A stretch of 59,425 nt of DNA, from positions 1-59,425 of the IMG/VR virus record IMGVR_UViG_3300009129_001581; one strand, given 5' to 3'. This stretch comes from a virus. The position numbers were made by a program, and so were the translations under genes. Under the pieces are notes generated by a model, which worked only from the letters and a program-made list of their open reading frames with translations, searched no databases and had not been told where the DNA came from. Shown here piece after piece: positions 25,601-34,279 of this stretch. Every line of letters starts with the position of its first letter. The first letter of the stretch is position 1.

Positions 25601-28600
25601 GAGGCTGTAACAAAAACAACTGGCCAAGAAACAGTTGAGGAAGGTTTGAGGCTCATAATAAGAGAAGAGATGCCGGATGTCGGGACCAGGGTGGACAAAT
25701 TGTTTGATTCATTTATTGAGAATAGCTCAAGTGCCTTCATGGCGCGCCTCCCCTATGGAAGTGTTTTTAATTTGTCTAGTATAAAAAGAGCCCGAGTGGA
25801 TTCTAGTTCAGCTGGCCTTCAAGAAGAGTTTGAATCAGAAATATCTTCAGGTGTAAAATATTTTGATTTATCAATAAATCAACCGGAGAATTCATCAGAA
25901 CAATATACCTCTATGTCCGAAGACCTAGTAGCGGAGGAGGATCAACCCGGTAGGGCTGCTCAAACTAACTTTGTTGAGGATCTTAAAAATAAAGGGGGAT
26001 ATATACTAGAATCCTATGTTAAGCTAAATGGCGAGATCGCAAGACAGTTTAAAGAAATTGCGCTTACGTTTGAGGGACTGCAGGAAGAGTTAAACAAAAT
26101 TGAAGATGCAGAGTTAGCTAGGGATGATCAAGCCGACGTTAATGTGGTACAAAATCAACAGAGGCTGGCAAAACATATAACAGATACAGAAAACGAAGTG
26201 ATTGTCAGTATTCAAGAATTTAGAGACTTTATGCAAGGGACTGTAATCGACCCTATAATGGAAAACTTAGGTTTAGACCTAGACCAATTAGGGTTTTCGG
26301 AAAATTGTAATGGGCGCCCAAAATTTGTTAACAAATACCCCCATACTTTGGTTTCTTTGGATAGAAAGCACACTGTTTTGGACTCTAGGCACATTAATTG
26401 GATGAATTCTCTTGATAACCATGTTCAGCAAAATTATTTGATAGATCCAGAAAGTTTTGAACTAGAGGATGCGCGCCTACAATCTCGCGTTACTAAATTA
26501 TCTAGCCTTGTTGGTTCAGTTCATCCGATGGACGAAGCGACTCAAGGTGCTAGTGGATTTAAGCCGAGAAGATATCTCATGTATCCGGTTGATATGTGCC
26601 CATACATATCTACGTCCAATAGAGAAGAAGACGTGGTTTCGGCAATAATGACATCGGCTAACGCCAATGCAACGGATGCAGAAGTTCATGGAAATGATGA
26701 AGACAATTCTTATTATCAGCTAGAGAGAAGTGTTCATCCCGATACTAGAAATTATAATTATAAGTTTAATTTTTTTGCAAATCCAATCAATACACGTACA
26801 AATTCTAAAAGCAAAGAAGGGTACGCCTTTACTGCACCAAAAGAAATAAATACTAGAAATTTAATTCCTATTTCGGAAGATGAAATGATCTGGAACCCGG
26901 GAACTTCTGGTGATATTATTGCAAAGAATGGTGTAATGTCGGATGAGAAAATAGTTGAGAACATGCCGTTTCAGCTAGAGGAGGAAGACTTAGGAGATTT
27001 TAAGAAAGTAATTCAAAGAGTCCGCGTAAATCGCCCCAACATGTTACAATTAAATTCCAAAATTGGAGCTTCTGACGAAGAGTATCTTGAAGACCTGGAG
27101 GATCTCGGTTATAGCTTAAATAACGCCGGCTCACCCTTTGAAAATGCTTTAGCTGGGAATTATGAAATCTCAGCAGCAAAATTTAATGAAATAAAGAGTG
27201 AAAATAGCAACACGTATCAACAGTGGACACAATACGTCGTGGATGTTATTGGGTTTGCGGCACCAATGTTAGACGTCGGCGAAACATTTCATGCATCAAG
27301 CGACCTTCCCTCCATCGAACAACACGAGAAAGAAGTAATCAAGACAGCCGACGGATTTCAATTTTGGAAGAGATATTTGTCGACACCAAGTACAGAAATC
27401 CAACAAGCCCAAACATTTAAAGGCGTTCAGGAAACCGGAAATATCTATACTTTGAGTTCTTTTTTGGTGGAAAACCAAAAAAAATACACACATTTTCCCG
27501 ATCGGCATGGCCTGGCCCGGCTTCACCCAGATGGTGTCCTCGCCCGCGGCATGCATCCGGTTGAGTATACTCGCTGGTTACTGCAAGGTAGCGCTGGGGA
27601 TAACCAAGAAAGGATGTTCTCTGGTTTGTTTGGTCCGTCACTCGCTCAGCAAACTCTTGCCATGCAGCGTCCGTTTTTCGGTAGCGGCCACCCTAGTTGG
27701 GATATCCACACAGAAACAAATCGCAGCAACAATCCGGTTATCAAGGTTGACGAGCTAGCTACCAAGATGTTTATGTTTCATCACAATTCTTTAGAGAATG
27801 TCTCAACCGGATACCTTCGCTCGTTTTATGGTTTAAGTGAAATAGAAGAGAACATAATGCCGGAAGATATTTTTGTGTATTATGGCGAAATGGACAATAC
27901 TCTATCAAATACGTTAGCTGACCCTGCTGCAGCCTTTTTTATGGCAACTTTTGATTATAAACTGAAGCAGAGCGAAGATGACACCGGTGCCCCCACTGGG
28001 CAACCCCCTGTCAGAGAAATAAAGATGTCACGCCCCCTTGGTGTTACTCCGGTATTTTTCTCTTCGGGGGAAGAAAATTGGGCCCAACCAACGGCAGATC
28101 AATCTTGGTTTGAGTTGCGTGCATACACTCCTGATTTACATTTTGATTTTCCGTGGACATATATTAATATGTCTTCATCCGGCCACAAAAGTTATAGTGA
28201 TGATCATCTTTTTAATTCTTGCTTGAAGGTAGTCTACACAGACGAAGAAAAGTCTATTATCAATAGGCATAAAAGATACTATGTTCCTTCTTCAAGAAGT
28301 ATGCGAAAAAACGGCGGCGACTACGGAACATCGATTAACGACCCGATTCATGATAAATTTTTAAAATGGAGGCAGTATTTTAATAGGGTAGACCCCATGT
28401 CTTACAAAGATTATGCTGATGATGCATCAGCTCGCGACCTCCCTCTTCCTCTGAGGACCCCAGGGAGTTATTATTGGCCGGATACTGCTTTATCTCATCG
28501 CCCGGGAGTGCAAGGATCTAAACAGCGCCTTGACTTAACAAGTCTTTTTGGTACGTGGAGGAACAACTTGTATGATCACAGTACAGCCTATGGTCAATTA

Positions 28601-31600
28601 TATTCCGACGCGGGAAGAAAAATAAAAAATCATGTTAGAGATGCTGAGGGGAGTTTTTATAATTATTCCTTGTCTCGACTTGATAAATGGAGCAATGGGA
28701 AGTCCAATACATCAAGAAATTGGAAATCCAAGATAAGGGAGGAGTATCGTCAATTCAGTGTGAGTGACCAAGTCGATGATCGGACCCCCGGAGCCGACGG
28801 TGGCCCAGCTGTAGGTATTAATATGACCATAGCTTGGAATTTAAAAGATGCTAGACAAATATTACAAAGGTATGACTGGTCGCTACATAATATTTTTAAT
28901 TTTGATCCTGTTGGTGTTCATTCTCTTAGCATGAATGCTCCGACCTCTTGTGCCAATCGAACAGGGGGTGAAGGGTATTCTGCTTACGCTGAGATGGCAT
29001 CCCGGGATTTGAGATGGCATTCTGGGAGAATAACCAACGGGGATCTTGGGCATTATATGTACATACCCTATACAAATGATTATTCTCTCTCTCGCGGTGC
29101 ATATAATGCTGTCAGGGCTTCGATCCTCGCCACAGAAAAAAAGCCTGCAGGCTTGCACTTATCTCATTACCGCTCAGGTGAAAGACAATCTTTTGGATTA
29201 ATGAACCTTTCCTATAACCAGATTTTATATCCAATACCTTTATCTGGGTCAATCTTAGGAAATTTGACTTATGTTGATGGATATTCTCTTCGCGAAGATG
29301 GTAATCATAACAGAAGACAAAAACCAGGCCGGTATTTTAAAATTCCATATAGGAGAATCCAGCCTGCGCAGTTTATTTCTCCCATAAGAAGAAAAATTTC
29401 TACCTCTGATTTATATTATGATTCTGAAACTTTTCAGATTATGCATCGCTATACTAACTGGATGAATACTAAATTAGATGAATATTCTCGAAGTGAAGGC
29501 TGGAACAATCAGAGTGAAGTGCTTGCAGACATTTTATATAAAAAAGAACGAGCCCAGAAACATTCTGCTAAGCATAAATTGCCACCGCTGCACTTTTTTC
29601 AGAAAAATTTAGTAAAAAACCATTATCATTCTCCGAATCAAGTTCGGTGCCCTCTTCGGTTGTTTTTTACGAGGGTTGATTATTTTATTGGAAACAGGAA
29701 GGAAGCTTCGAAGGTATTTTTTGCCTATGACATTCCTCATACTTTAAAGGGCGCCAAAACTGAATACAACGAAGCACTAGTTAGGCTAGAGCCTGTTCAC
29801 TCCCCCTACAGAAAGAAAATGTTACAAGCTGGCTTAAGAAAAGCCGCATATGAATATTTAGATTATTCAAAGTTAGAGCGTTTTGCAATGAGGATGCCAA
29901 ATAATGGATCAAATATTTATAAATTATTAGATAAAGAAACCTCAAATGCTTTGTCTATGACATGGTATTTGCCTCACCCCGGGTTGATGAATGAGAATCC
30001 GAATAAGTGGGCTTTTAGGAATTTTTCACAACCAACCCTGGCCGGGACAGTCGGGATCCTCGGCCGCTGGAAGATGAGAAAAACACACCCGCATGGCAGG
30101 AAGCCGTCCCCGGGTTTTTATGATTCTGTAACGAATTACGCTTCTTCCGTAAATGCGACACAAACTATATCAACTCATCCTCCGGTTATGAATCCTTCGC
30201 TAGTTAATTATAATATATCGGCCGCAACTACTCCTATCGGAGGAGCAAATAGTCTTGTTTTTCCTGAAAATGTTACAAAGGTTAAAAAAACCTCTAAGCC
30301 AGACACTGGCCTTTATTTTTTGGATAGGGTCTCAAAGGCTCTTCATGGCGAATTGTTAAGTTGGAATCATAACCCAGCTTTACCAGAGGGCTACGGAGAA
30401 CCCGACCTCGCGGGCAAACTATCTCGCCGATCACAAGATAGGAACTCAGCAGGCACATACCAACACTCTAATCAACTAAATCAGCACTTGGATGCTATTT
30501 TTTATTCTAATTGTGGAATTCCACATGGGGGCCCTTATATTATTTCTACAGAGGGAATTAATCAAGAGGGAGGTTTTAATCAAGAGGGGCGTTTAAATTT
30601 TGCACATGACGCTTTGAAAACAGATTATAAGAAGCATGTTTTATATGCATTCGCCGATTCACTAAAGAATGATAGAAACGGCGGAGACAGGAAGATGTTT
30701 CGCTATTCTCCCGGAAACATCGCGAGCCCGGGACCTTCATATCAACATTATAAATTAGAAGACGAGCAAACTAAACATAGGCTTTGTATAGATATGTACG
30801 TTCCAATTCCCAGTCGTTCGCTGAGAGATGATATGAATTACACTTGGAGCGCTTTTTTTAAAGCTCCGAATAAAAATCACGGGAACAGAATTAAAAAGGA
30901 TTACACTTATGCTCCTGTTGCCGGCTCTTATTTTTATAATCCTGCTATTCGAACTTCGGGCTCAGCAGCTAGAACTGGTCATAGCCTCGTAACTTCAGCG
31001 AACCATTCAAATCATTTTAATCAACAGACTTCCAAATTTATGGTAGACCCTTTTATGAGCTTTTGTGGCCATGGGAACTTAATGTCTTACAGGCACATCC
31101 TCCCTCAAATAAATAGAGATTTCTTCACAGGGAAGGATGAACTTGTTCATCTTGATGAGGAGTCTTGGAAAACCCGAGTGGCCTCGCAGCTTGCTGTCAG
31201 CAAAGGCTTTGTTACAGTTGCTAAGGTGTATAGTTTGGCAGCACACGAAGAGGTAGCTCAATCTTATTTAGATCACGAGGATAGGCACAAACCCGCCGCG
31301 GAAAGCTTTGAAGTTAATGCTTTTTTGCATGAGGACAAATACATAGATAGGCAGTTTGCGAGATTGATGTCTATTGAATTAAAATCGATACATAAAAATG
31401 AGAATTCTGTTAGTAGAGTTGATCTCCGCGATGCTGATCAAAAAATTCCATATTTAACGGATTTTGGGGCGCTTTTATATAAGTCAGCTGGGCGCGCCCC
31501 GATTAACTTGTCAAATCACAGCAAAGCACATATAAGCCATACCACTGCGATCCACCCACAAGCAGCAACTGTTTTTCATCACCCGGCGAAGAAACACATC

Positions 31601-33781
31601 AAAGATAACTTCCCAACAAGGCTTAATGGCTTGGCGAAAGGTTATCGATCTAGTGCTCCGGCCGGCTGGCAAGAGATTCGCCTAGGCGCCGAAACAAGAA
31701 ATATAGCCTCAATTATTCAAACAAAAGCAAATATGAGCTCCATGTCTAATCACTACCAGTCGGCCGAAGTTACAAGGGGTATCTGGTTTAGGCATGCAAT
31801 AGACTTTGTTATTAGAAATCATGTCGCAGCCAAAGATGAATTTGGCGCCTGGGCTCGAATGTCATGCCCAGCGTGGCTTTCTGGTGAGATTCCTCATGCT
31901 GAATATTTAAAAAATTCTTTATTTTTTGCAAACCAGTCAGATTTACCTTATTCTCCACTCCAGGCCTTACCAAACCAGATACCTACTTCCAATACGGAGA
32001 GAATATACAGGTGGAGAGATATTTTAACAACTCCTTTAGCCACTGATTCCGTTCCTGCTTCTAGTCAGGATGAAGATCCCATTCCGCGCGCGCAGCACGA
32101 TGTACGATTAGGAGATTATAACAGGCACGCATTTGCAAACACAGCCACGGCCGGATATAAGTCAGCCAACATTATAGATACAAGTTTGGTAAACAATGAG
32201 AGATCTACTCTGAAAACGATAAGAAAGCTAACAATAGACTCTGCTCAAAGGGCTCTAATAGATGACTCTACCCAGCTGCCCCCTTCTGTGAGGGAGAATT
32301 TAAGAAACTTGAGAGAATCAAACTTAACGGCAGATTTGGAGCAACTAGTTTATGGTGCAGCTGGTATGCCAGCTTCTGAAATTAGTATTGGCCTTAGATT
32401 GGTAAAGATAATGCAGCGAAATAGTTCACTGAAATGGCTGGGTTCTAGAATTGCGAATATCGAAAATGCGGAGAAAGCACATGTTTTGGAAAGATCTTTA
32501 TATATAAATGCTCAAGATAAAACATTAACAAACTTTTTTCCGGAAAATTCATTAACAAAAAATATCTTAATGCATATTCCGATTGTATCAAGCGAGACTC
32601 CTTTCTGTTTTTCACCGACCCCTGATGCAAATGGATTCACCGGTGACGCGGAATTTAGAAGATTTATCACAGACTCGTTGAATATGAATTCATCTATGAT
32701 GCGCGCAGCACTCTCTTCAAATTATGAAAATATAATTAGTTCACCGAGATTTAAGCTTTTATCAGATTATATCTTCCCGTCCATGGATGCTCAAGCGGCC
32801 GCCGCCATTTATTCATCTATGGTATTGACATCACAAGGAAGGATGACCAATTTGTTGAATCCCACCAAAAATGCATTTTTGAATTTGTTAAATAGCTTGA
32901 CTAATAAACAACAAGACCCAGTGAGCGGAATTTGGACTGCTCCACCAACTCTTTCCAATTCAGAAATTGCAAATATGCTTAAAAATACTGGCACTGGGGG
33001 CAACAAGGTACCTTGCGGTGGCATGCCTGGGTTTGATCTTTTGGGTTTTTTGGAAGCGATATGGGAATTGATATTACACATTCCGGCCTCTATTTTGACA
33101 ACTTTAGCCCTGCTCCTGGATCCAGGCTATAGACAAATGGTACAAAAGTTTCAGTCTTGTAGTCCGAAAGACGAGCATATTGGGTCTTTGGACTTTGGCT
33201 CTGTCGCAGGCCCAACAGAATATGGCTGGGGAATTCCTCGCGGCGAACTTGTAAAGGGAACTCTAGATGGTAGCGCTAAGGGTGGTGATTTTGCGAATAT
33301 GCTGTATTCTTTCCCTTCGGATTTATTTATGGGACTAACATTTCTTCCGCTACCACCGTTTGTGTTCTTTAATCCAAGCTTTGGGATGGCTTTTGTTAAA
33401 TTGGCCAATTATTTGTTAGGATCTGTTGGTTTGGGTTCTGGATTAGGAGGGGGATTAAGCACACCCTGTTTTAGTGAAGATATGGCTGGCGACGCCAAGG
33501 CAGATTTACTGGATGGGAAGAACGGTTACGGCCACCCCTTATTGATATTTGGGCCATTGGCTTTGTTGGTTAATAGCGTTCCTTTTTTGAGGTTGCCCGC
33601 AGATGACCCAAGAGAACAAGAAAAAATGTGCAAGGAGCTTAAGCCACCACCAGAACCAGGCGGCCCGCCACCAGATTTGAACAGCACTATTAATTCAGAT
33701 TGCGGCCCAACTCCCACGGCTGCACGGGGGGGCACCCCAGGGGGCCTTCCGGCTGGGATTCCTGGGGCCGGCAGCGAATAA
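19694..33781 (+). CDS. Giant virion protein, 4695 residues
   Basis: A single uninterrupted frame of 14.1 kb, placed between hub-like genes and the gp25-like gene, so almost certainly a tail/baseplate structural protein. Residues 440-720 contain acidic helical segments (for example KKVSKLLKDASKELEELESS). Hydrophobic stretches occur near 778 (ASVALIIKYTIP), 912-942 (YLHVIIYKAIIQTLAKVL) and 1900-1920 (DTVVLLFVKVLMYEFAL). The middle (about 2200-4250) is rich in Asn, His, Ser and Tyr, as in fibrous beta proteins. The last 250 residues have several hydrophobic segments (LEAIWELILHIPASILTTLA, LIFGPLALLVNSVPFL), then a Pro/Gly-rich end (PPPEPGGPPPDL). No named domain recognised. Functions could include tape-measure-like, membrane-contact or fibre roles. 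Confidence 0.85.
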   Translation: MLRKITLKINISDTRARETNAEVAANDDLDILPAPYVFDSTLSLQSTGVQVLILKHILSQLVEFEAYENEGACEVPISWQDGPYFDKKTKYVLYKYQTLNREHIISFIKSNKRATTDEITNQESETKFVGDLGIMSLATIACMHGYRKPSSQPGETPSSYRFTNHSFTVDSDSDDSDIEKSQLFKSTEHILNLINDFTLGIYPDELGRNESPTEAASRYDATSRSKAGDWFSKPDPNIIGRADIAAGLEDEPFDIGLDKIGLYLPTEYDLRNPPVLTESNWKEYVREVAEEATEKILLFNGIDITKQSILRLFFNDETFFGLYPNFNNYKKIPNNVEYYIYPKDEDYEEHFVIDMSNIDANSDLFVDPTNRSHFFLQGIQFLEESTSGEEYLPLVEYTGFTTPSFRPGAIYKNEFIFSRKKIEMIKNAWQDLTPAPSPPQQSRSESMEQNIENRKQEELDRVEGSPYPDLERSLSDDCIEGKVNDYFNEVGAINAVVSMTRGELNENVNRVISDAKDSILRHDAVDSEKERKDSSLEDQIRNRQAQGADEGSMGSFGMNDSAAMLNPSMPMYEPKKPKDYKPGLINGTLSDIRSRIKKVSKLLKDASKELEELESSLPDKTLVPDMDLKKEAKYMDEALVYFEDLANAATDQAAIDEAMQIIDTGYTEEERRSIVETLSSDPDEIYFEFETEMSNKKQGYLKVVDMGDQPTMYYNKDKQLLVDSTVLHAWNYNRLNKIMDFFYRPSYTIGYLADMFGMIWESRSAALKLGGCFTFMKSAASVALIIKYTIPRPAIEPKIGETDWPPFSGPFKTATNQAADQSLAYVLSFEKAVLDWKKSALRSLDARPPLPDFSKEFNAVCNLEKLYQKFLDKLNIGNLICQVLKCMGLWPIGIDFNLSFILPKMPKMPTFDILKYLHVIIYKAIIQTLAKVLCNVAQTILDLLKLDCRGPDISLGDRADYPVSRVQHPSPGPVPGLGQAIQELAIAAARVGLPETLYDSPNHPAGSPLHGTGGAKQFVEDLSHLLSPSEQCALYRGDGSLTALGLAMNLIKRSYSNSDSPSLSDYFDTDEEIMTFFAKLGIAGASEACNLIDDVLDQAGPEGIPELDKPDDCLCIDGESLRDKFLRSQFANYYASDPDPAGSDGSPRSRGRPSQDEANEFMGDVTAAMAREALDRANKKRADVKKAFEELASGELISKVPEELADFSNPSSPLFDIPGSFKSLLKTAIDGTLEPIKSEYYEDIRKYVPFMHQEITTVHADSQLATGANQALERKKIATIETLRNYNFWLSIVRPTDFDLSEIDPKNIDLLYSFYCLLYPIYKERYLARYSNDRTHYMRHDLFGKEKLEDAFESLRVGVDVSGNPLEAVEKVERVLELYPSPYPRKTGYRPPQAYDRVEKEYEASTWKNFIINTDAAQTYNRAISSKTVRPMRKALEKVSGRLRGKPSAQLSFPPVIRGATPGRASDYSGWMLTDSVRTVQMFAFQDPRSEIIRFEGLPANQTTFRAPIITGFSPPDLTAMHAGDKHKGKKLPAGFTKTFSLETFIEGDLDESDLLKSEILKKIADRLQELIDEITNVFSLQQAGGSAGSATQQVTEFLPKVKPLFQKELEISRESDDQSREIIYTSSSPDSKARIELRSPPTLSDIGEQLISRLQSDDEDIVNLREKISKQLEGKMRFESYYSQDYRNINTSFHVIKDPHYLRNVDVNNVDSDNHEKTIFAENCKLIPVSLISDNELDSIYFNENIDFDGREYPNAVGLYTGMIVNGAWDLFRKHDIDIRERTEPGTGKDPYSWISDTYDEAVEFYFEDVFDQVFDSPFISDENYIEIIKKKLTGVPYTKEEEDDSGCNLERTGYEPVKILIDFEREIEAALSRVISRLRTPNSLRNHDFRKPSPFEEGIIDTVVLLFVKVLMYEFALRAGPAMSAFKAKDLLNHQFIVNFVVEWILKHEIENLRVFRSNPELKTRFLEAVTKTTGQETVEEGLRLIIREEMPDVGTRVDKLFDSFIENSSSAFMARLPYGSVFNLSSIKRARVDSSSAGLQEEFESEISSGVKYFDLSINQPENSSEQYTSMSEDLVAEEDQPGRAAQTNFVEDLKNKGGYILESYVKLNGEIARQFKEIALTFEGLQEELNKIEDAELARDDQADVNVVQNQQRLAKHITDTENEVIVSIQEFRDFMQGTVIDPIMENLGLDLDQLGFSENCNGRPKFVNKYPHTLVSLDRKHTVLDSRHINWMNSLDNHVQQNYLIDPESFELEDARLQSRVTKLSSLVGSVHPMDEATQGASGFKPRRYLMYPVDMCPYISTSNREEDVVSAIMTSANANATDAEVHGNDEDNSYYQLERSVHPDTRNYNYKFNFFANPINTRTNSKSKEGYAFTAPKEINTRNLIPISEDEMIWNPGTSGDIIAKNGVMSDEKIVENMPFQLEEEDLGDFKKVIQRVRVNRPNMLQLNSKIGASDEEYLEDLEDLGYSLNNAGSPFENALAGNYEISAAKFNEIKSENSNTYQQWTQYVVDVIGFAAPMLDVGETFHASSDLPSIEQHEKEVIKTADGFQFWKRYLSTPSTEIQQAQTFKGVQETGNIYTLSSFLVENQKKYTHFPDRHGLARLHPDGVLARGMHPVEYTRWLLQGSAGDNQERMFSGLFGPSLAQQTLAMQRPFFGSGHPSWDIHTETNRSNNPVIKVDELATKMFMFHHNSLENVSTGYLRSFYGLSEIEENIMPEDIFVYYGEMDNTLSNTLADPAAAFFMATFDYKLKQSEDDTGAPTGQPPVREIKMSRPLGVTPVFFSSGEENWAQPTADQSWFELRAYTPDLHFDFPWTYINMSSSGHKSYSDDHLFNSCLKVVYTDEEKSIINRHKRYYVPSSRSMRKNGGDYGTSINDPIHDKFLKWRQYFNRVDPMSYKDYADDASARDLPLPLRTPGSYYWPDTALSHRPGVQGSKQRLDLTSLFGTWRNNLYDHSTAYGQLYSDAGRKIKNHVRDAEGSFYNYSLSRLDKWSNGKSNTSRNWKSKIREEYRQFSVSDQVDDRTPGADGGPAVGINMTIAWNLKDARQILQRYDWSLHNIFNFDPVGVHSLSMNAPTSCANRTGGEGYSAYAEMASRDLRWHSGRITNGDLGHYMYIPYTNDYSLSRGAYNAVRASILATEKKPAGLHLSHYRSGERQSFGLMNLSYNQILYPIPLSGSILGNLTYVDGYSLREDGNHNRRQKPGRYFKIPYRRIQPAQFISPIRRKISTSDLYYDSETFQIMHRYTNWMNTKLDEYSRSEGWNNQSEVLADILYKKERAQKHSAKHKLPPLHFFQKNLVKNHYHSPNQVRCPLRLFFTRVDYFIGNRKEASKVFFAYDIPHTLKGAKTEYNEALVRLEPVHSPYRKKMLQAGLRKAAYEYLDYSKLERFAMRMPNNGSNIYKLLDKETSNALSMTWYLPHPGLMNENPNKWAFRNFSQPTLAGTVGILGRWKMRKTHPHGRKPSPGFYDSVTNYASSVNATQTISTHPPVMNPSLVNYNISAATTPIGGANSLVFPENVTKVKKTSKPDTGLYFLDRVSKALHGELLSWNHNPALPEGYGEPDLAGKLSRRSQDRNSAGTYQHSNQLNQHLDAIFYSNCGIPHGGPYIISTEGINQEGGFNQEGRLNFAHDALKTDYKKHVLYAFADSLKNDRNGGDRKMFRYSPGNIASPGPSYQHYKLEDEQTKHRLCIDMYVPIPSRSLRDDMNYTWSAFFKAPNKNHGNRIKKDYTYAPVAGSYFYNPAIRTSGSAARTGHSLVTSANHSNHFNQQTSKFMVDPFMSFCGHGNLMSYRHILPQINRDFFTGKDELVHLDEESWKTRVASQLAVSKGFVTVAKVYSLAAHEEVAQSYLDHEDRHKPAAESFEVNAFLHEDKYIDRQFARLMSIELKSIHKNENSVSRVDLRDADQKIPYLTDFGALLYKSAGRAPINLSNHSKAHISHTTAIHPQAATVFHHPAKKHIKDNFPTRLNGLAKGYRSSAPAGWQEIRLGAETRNIASIIQTKANMSSMSNHYQSAEVTRGIWFRHAIDFVIRNHVAAKDEFGAWARMSCPAWLSGEIPHAEYLKNSLFFANQSDLPYSPLQALPNQIPTSNTERIYRWRDILTTPLATDSVPASSQDEDPIPRAQHDVRLGDYNRHAFANTATAGYKSANIIDTSLVNNERSTLKTIRKLTIDSAQRALIDDSTQLPPSVRENLRNLRESNLTADLEQLVYGAAGMPASEISIGLRLVKIMQRNSSLKWLGSRIANIENAEKAHVLERSLYINAQDKTLTNFFPENSLTKNILMHIPIVSSETPFCFSPTPDANGFTGDAEFRRFITDSLNMNSSMMRAALSSNYENIISSPRFKLLSDYIFPSMDAQAAAAIYSSMVLTSQGRMTNLLNPTKNAFLNLLNSLTNKQQDPVSGIWTAPPTLSNSEIANMLKNTGTGGNKVPCGGMPGFDLLGFLEAIWELILHIPASILTTLALLLDPGYRQMVQKFQSCSPKDEHIGSLDFGSVAGPTEYGWGIPRGELVKGTLDGSAKGGDFANMLYSFPSDLFMGLTFLPLPPFVFFNPSFGMAFVKLANYLLGSVGLGSGLGGGLSTPCFSEDMAGDAKADLLDGKNGYGHPLLIFGPLALLVNSVPFLRLPADDPREQEKMCKELKPPPEPGGPPPDLNSTINSDCGPTPTAARGGTPGGLPAGIPGAGSE

Positions 33782-33834
33782 ATATGATAACTATTAATTT
33801 TTTACTTAGTCTATTTATATAAGAGGTAAAAGAG

Positions 33835-34248
33835 ATGTCAGGAATTTCTGTAAAATTGCCGCTTGGTGTTTCAAGTGCTGATGGAGCTTATACTTTACAT
33901 AAGGATTTGTTAGGCGTTATTAAACAGAATTTTAAAATGTTAATTCTTACTATTCCTGGTGAGAGAATTATGAATCCTGACTTTGGGGTCGGGATACAAA
34001 AGTATTTGTTTGAAAACGATACTATGGAACTTAGGTCTCGTATAAGCACGAGAATAAAAGATCAAGTTGCTAGATATATGCCGTTTTTAAAAGTAAAAGA
34101 TGTTATATTGCCACAAATAACCGATCAGCGCCTAGAGGGCAATAACTTTTTGAATATACAAATCAAATATCTTGTTGAATCTATTTCAACTCGTGATGTG
34201 TTGAACATTTCTTTGCCAAATTATGATCCCGGTGAAAATGTTTATTAG
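33835..34248 (+). CDS. 25: Baseplate wedge protein, gp25/GPW family
   Basis: 137 residues, the normal size. VIKQNFKMLILTIPGERIMN followed by PDFGVGIQKYLFE is the GPW/gp25 hallmark; the PGER motif and FGVG stretch are conserved. gp25 is the inner wedge core component and sheath initiator contact in contractile tails. AAGAGG lies upstream of ATG 33835. Directly followed by the gp6-like gene, the same order as in many T4-like and P2-like phages. Confidence 0.93.
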   Translation: MSGISVKLPLGVSSADGAYTLHKDLLGVIKQNFKMLILTIPGERIMNPDFGVGIQKYLFENDTMELRSRISTRIKDQVARYMPFLKVKDVILPQITDQRLEGNNFLNIQIKYLVESISTRDVLNISLPNYDPGENVY

Positions 34249-34279
34249 GTAAACTATTTAATTAAAATGGTATTTTAAA

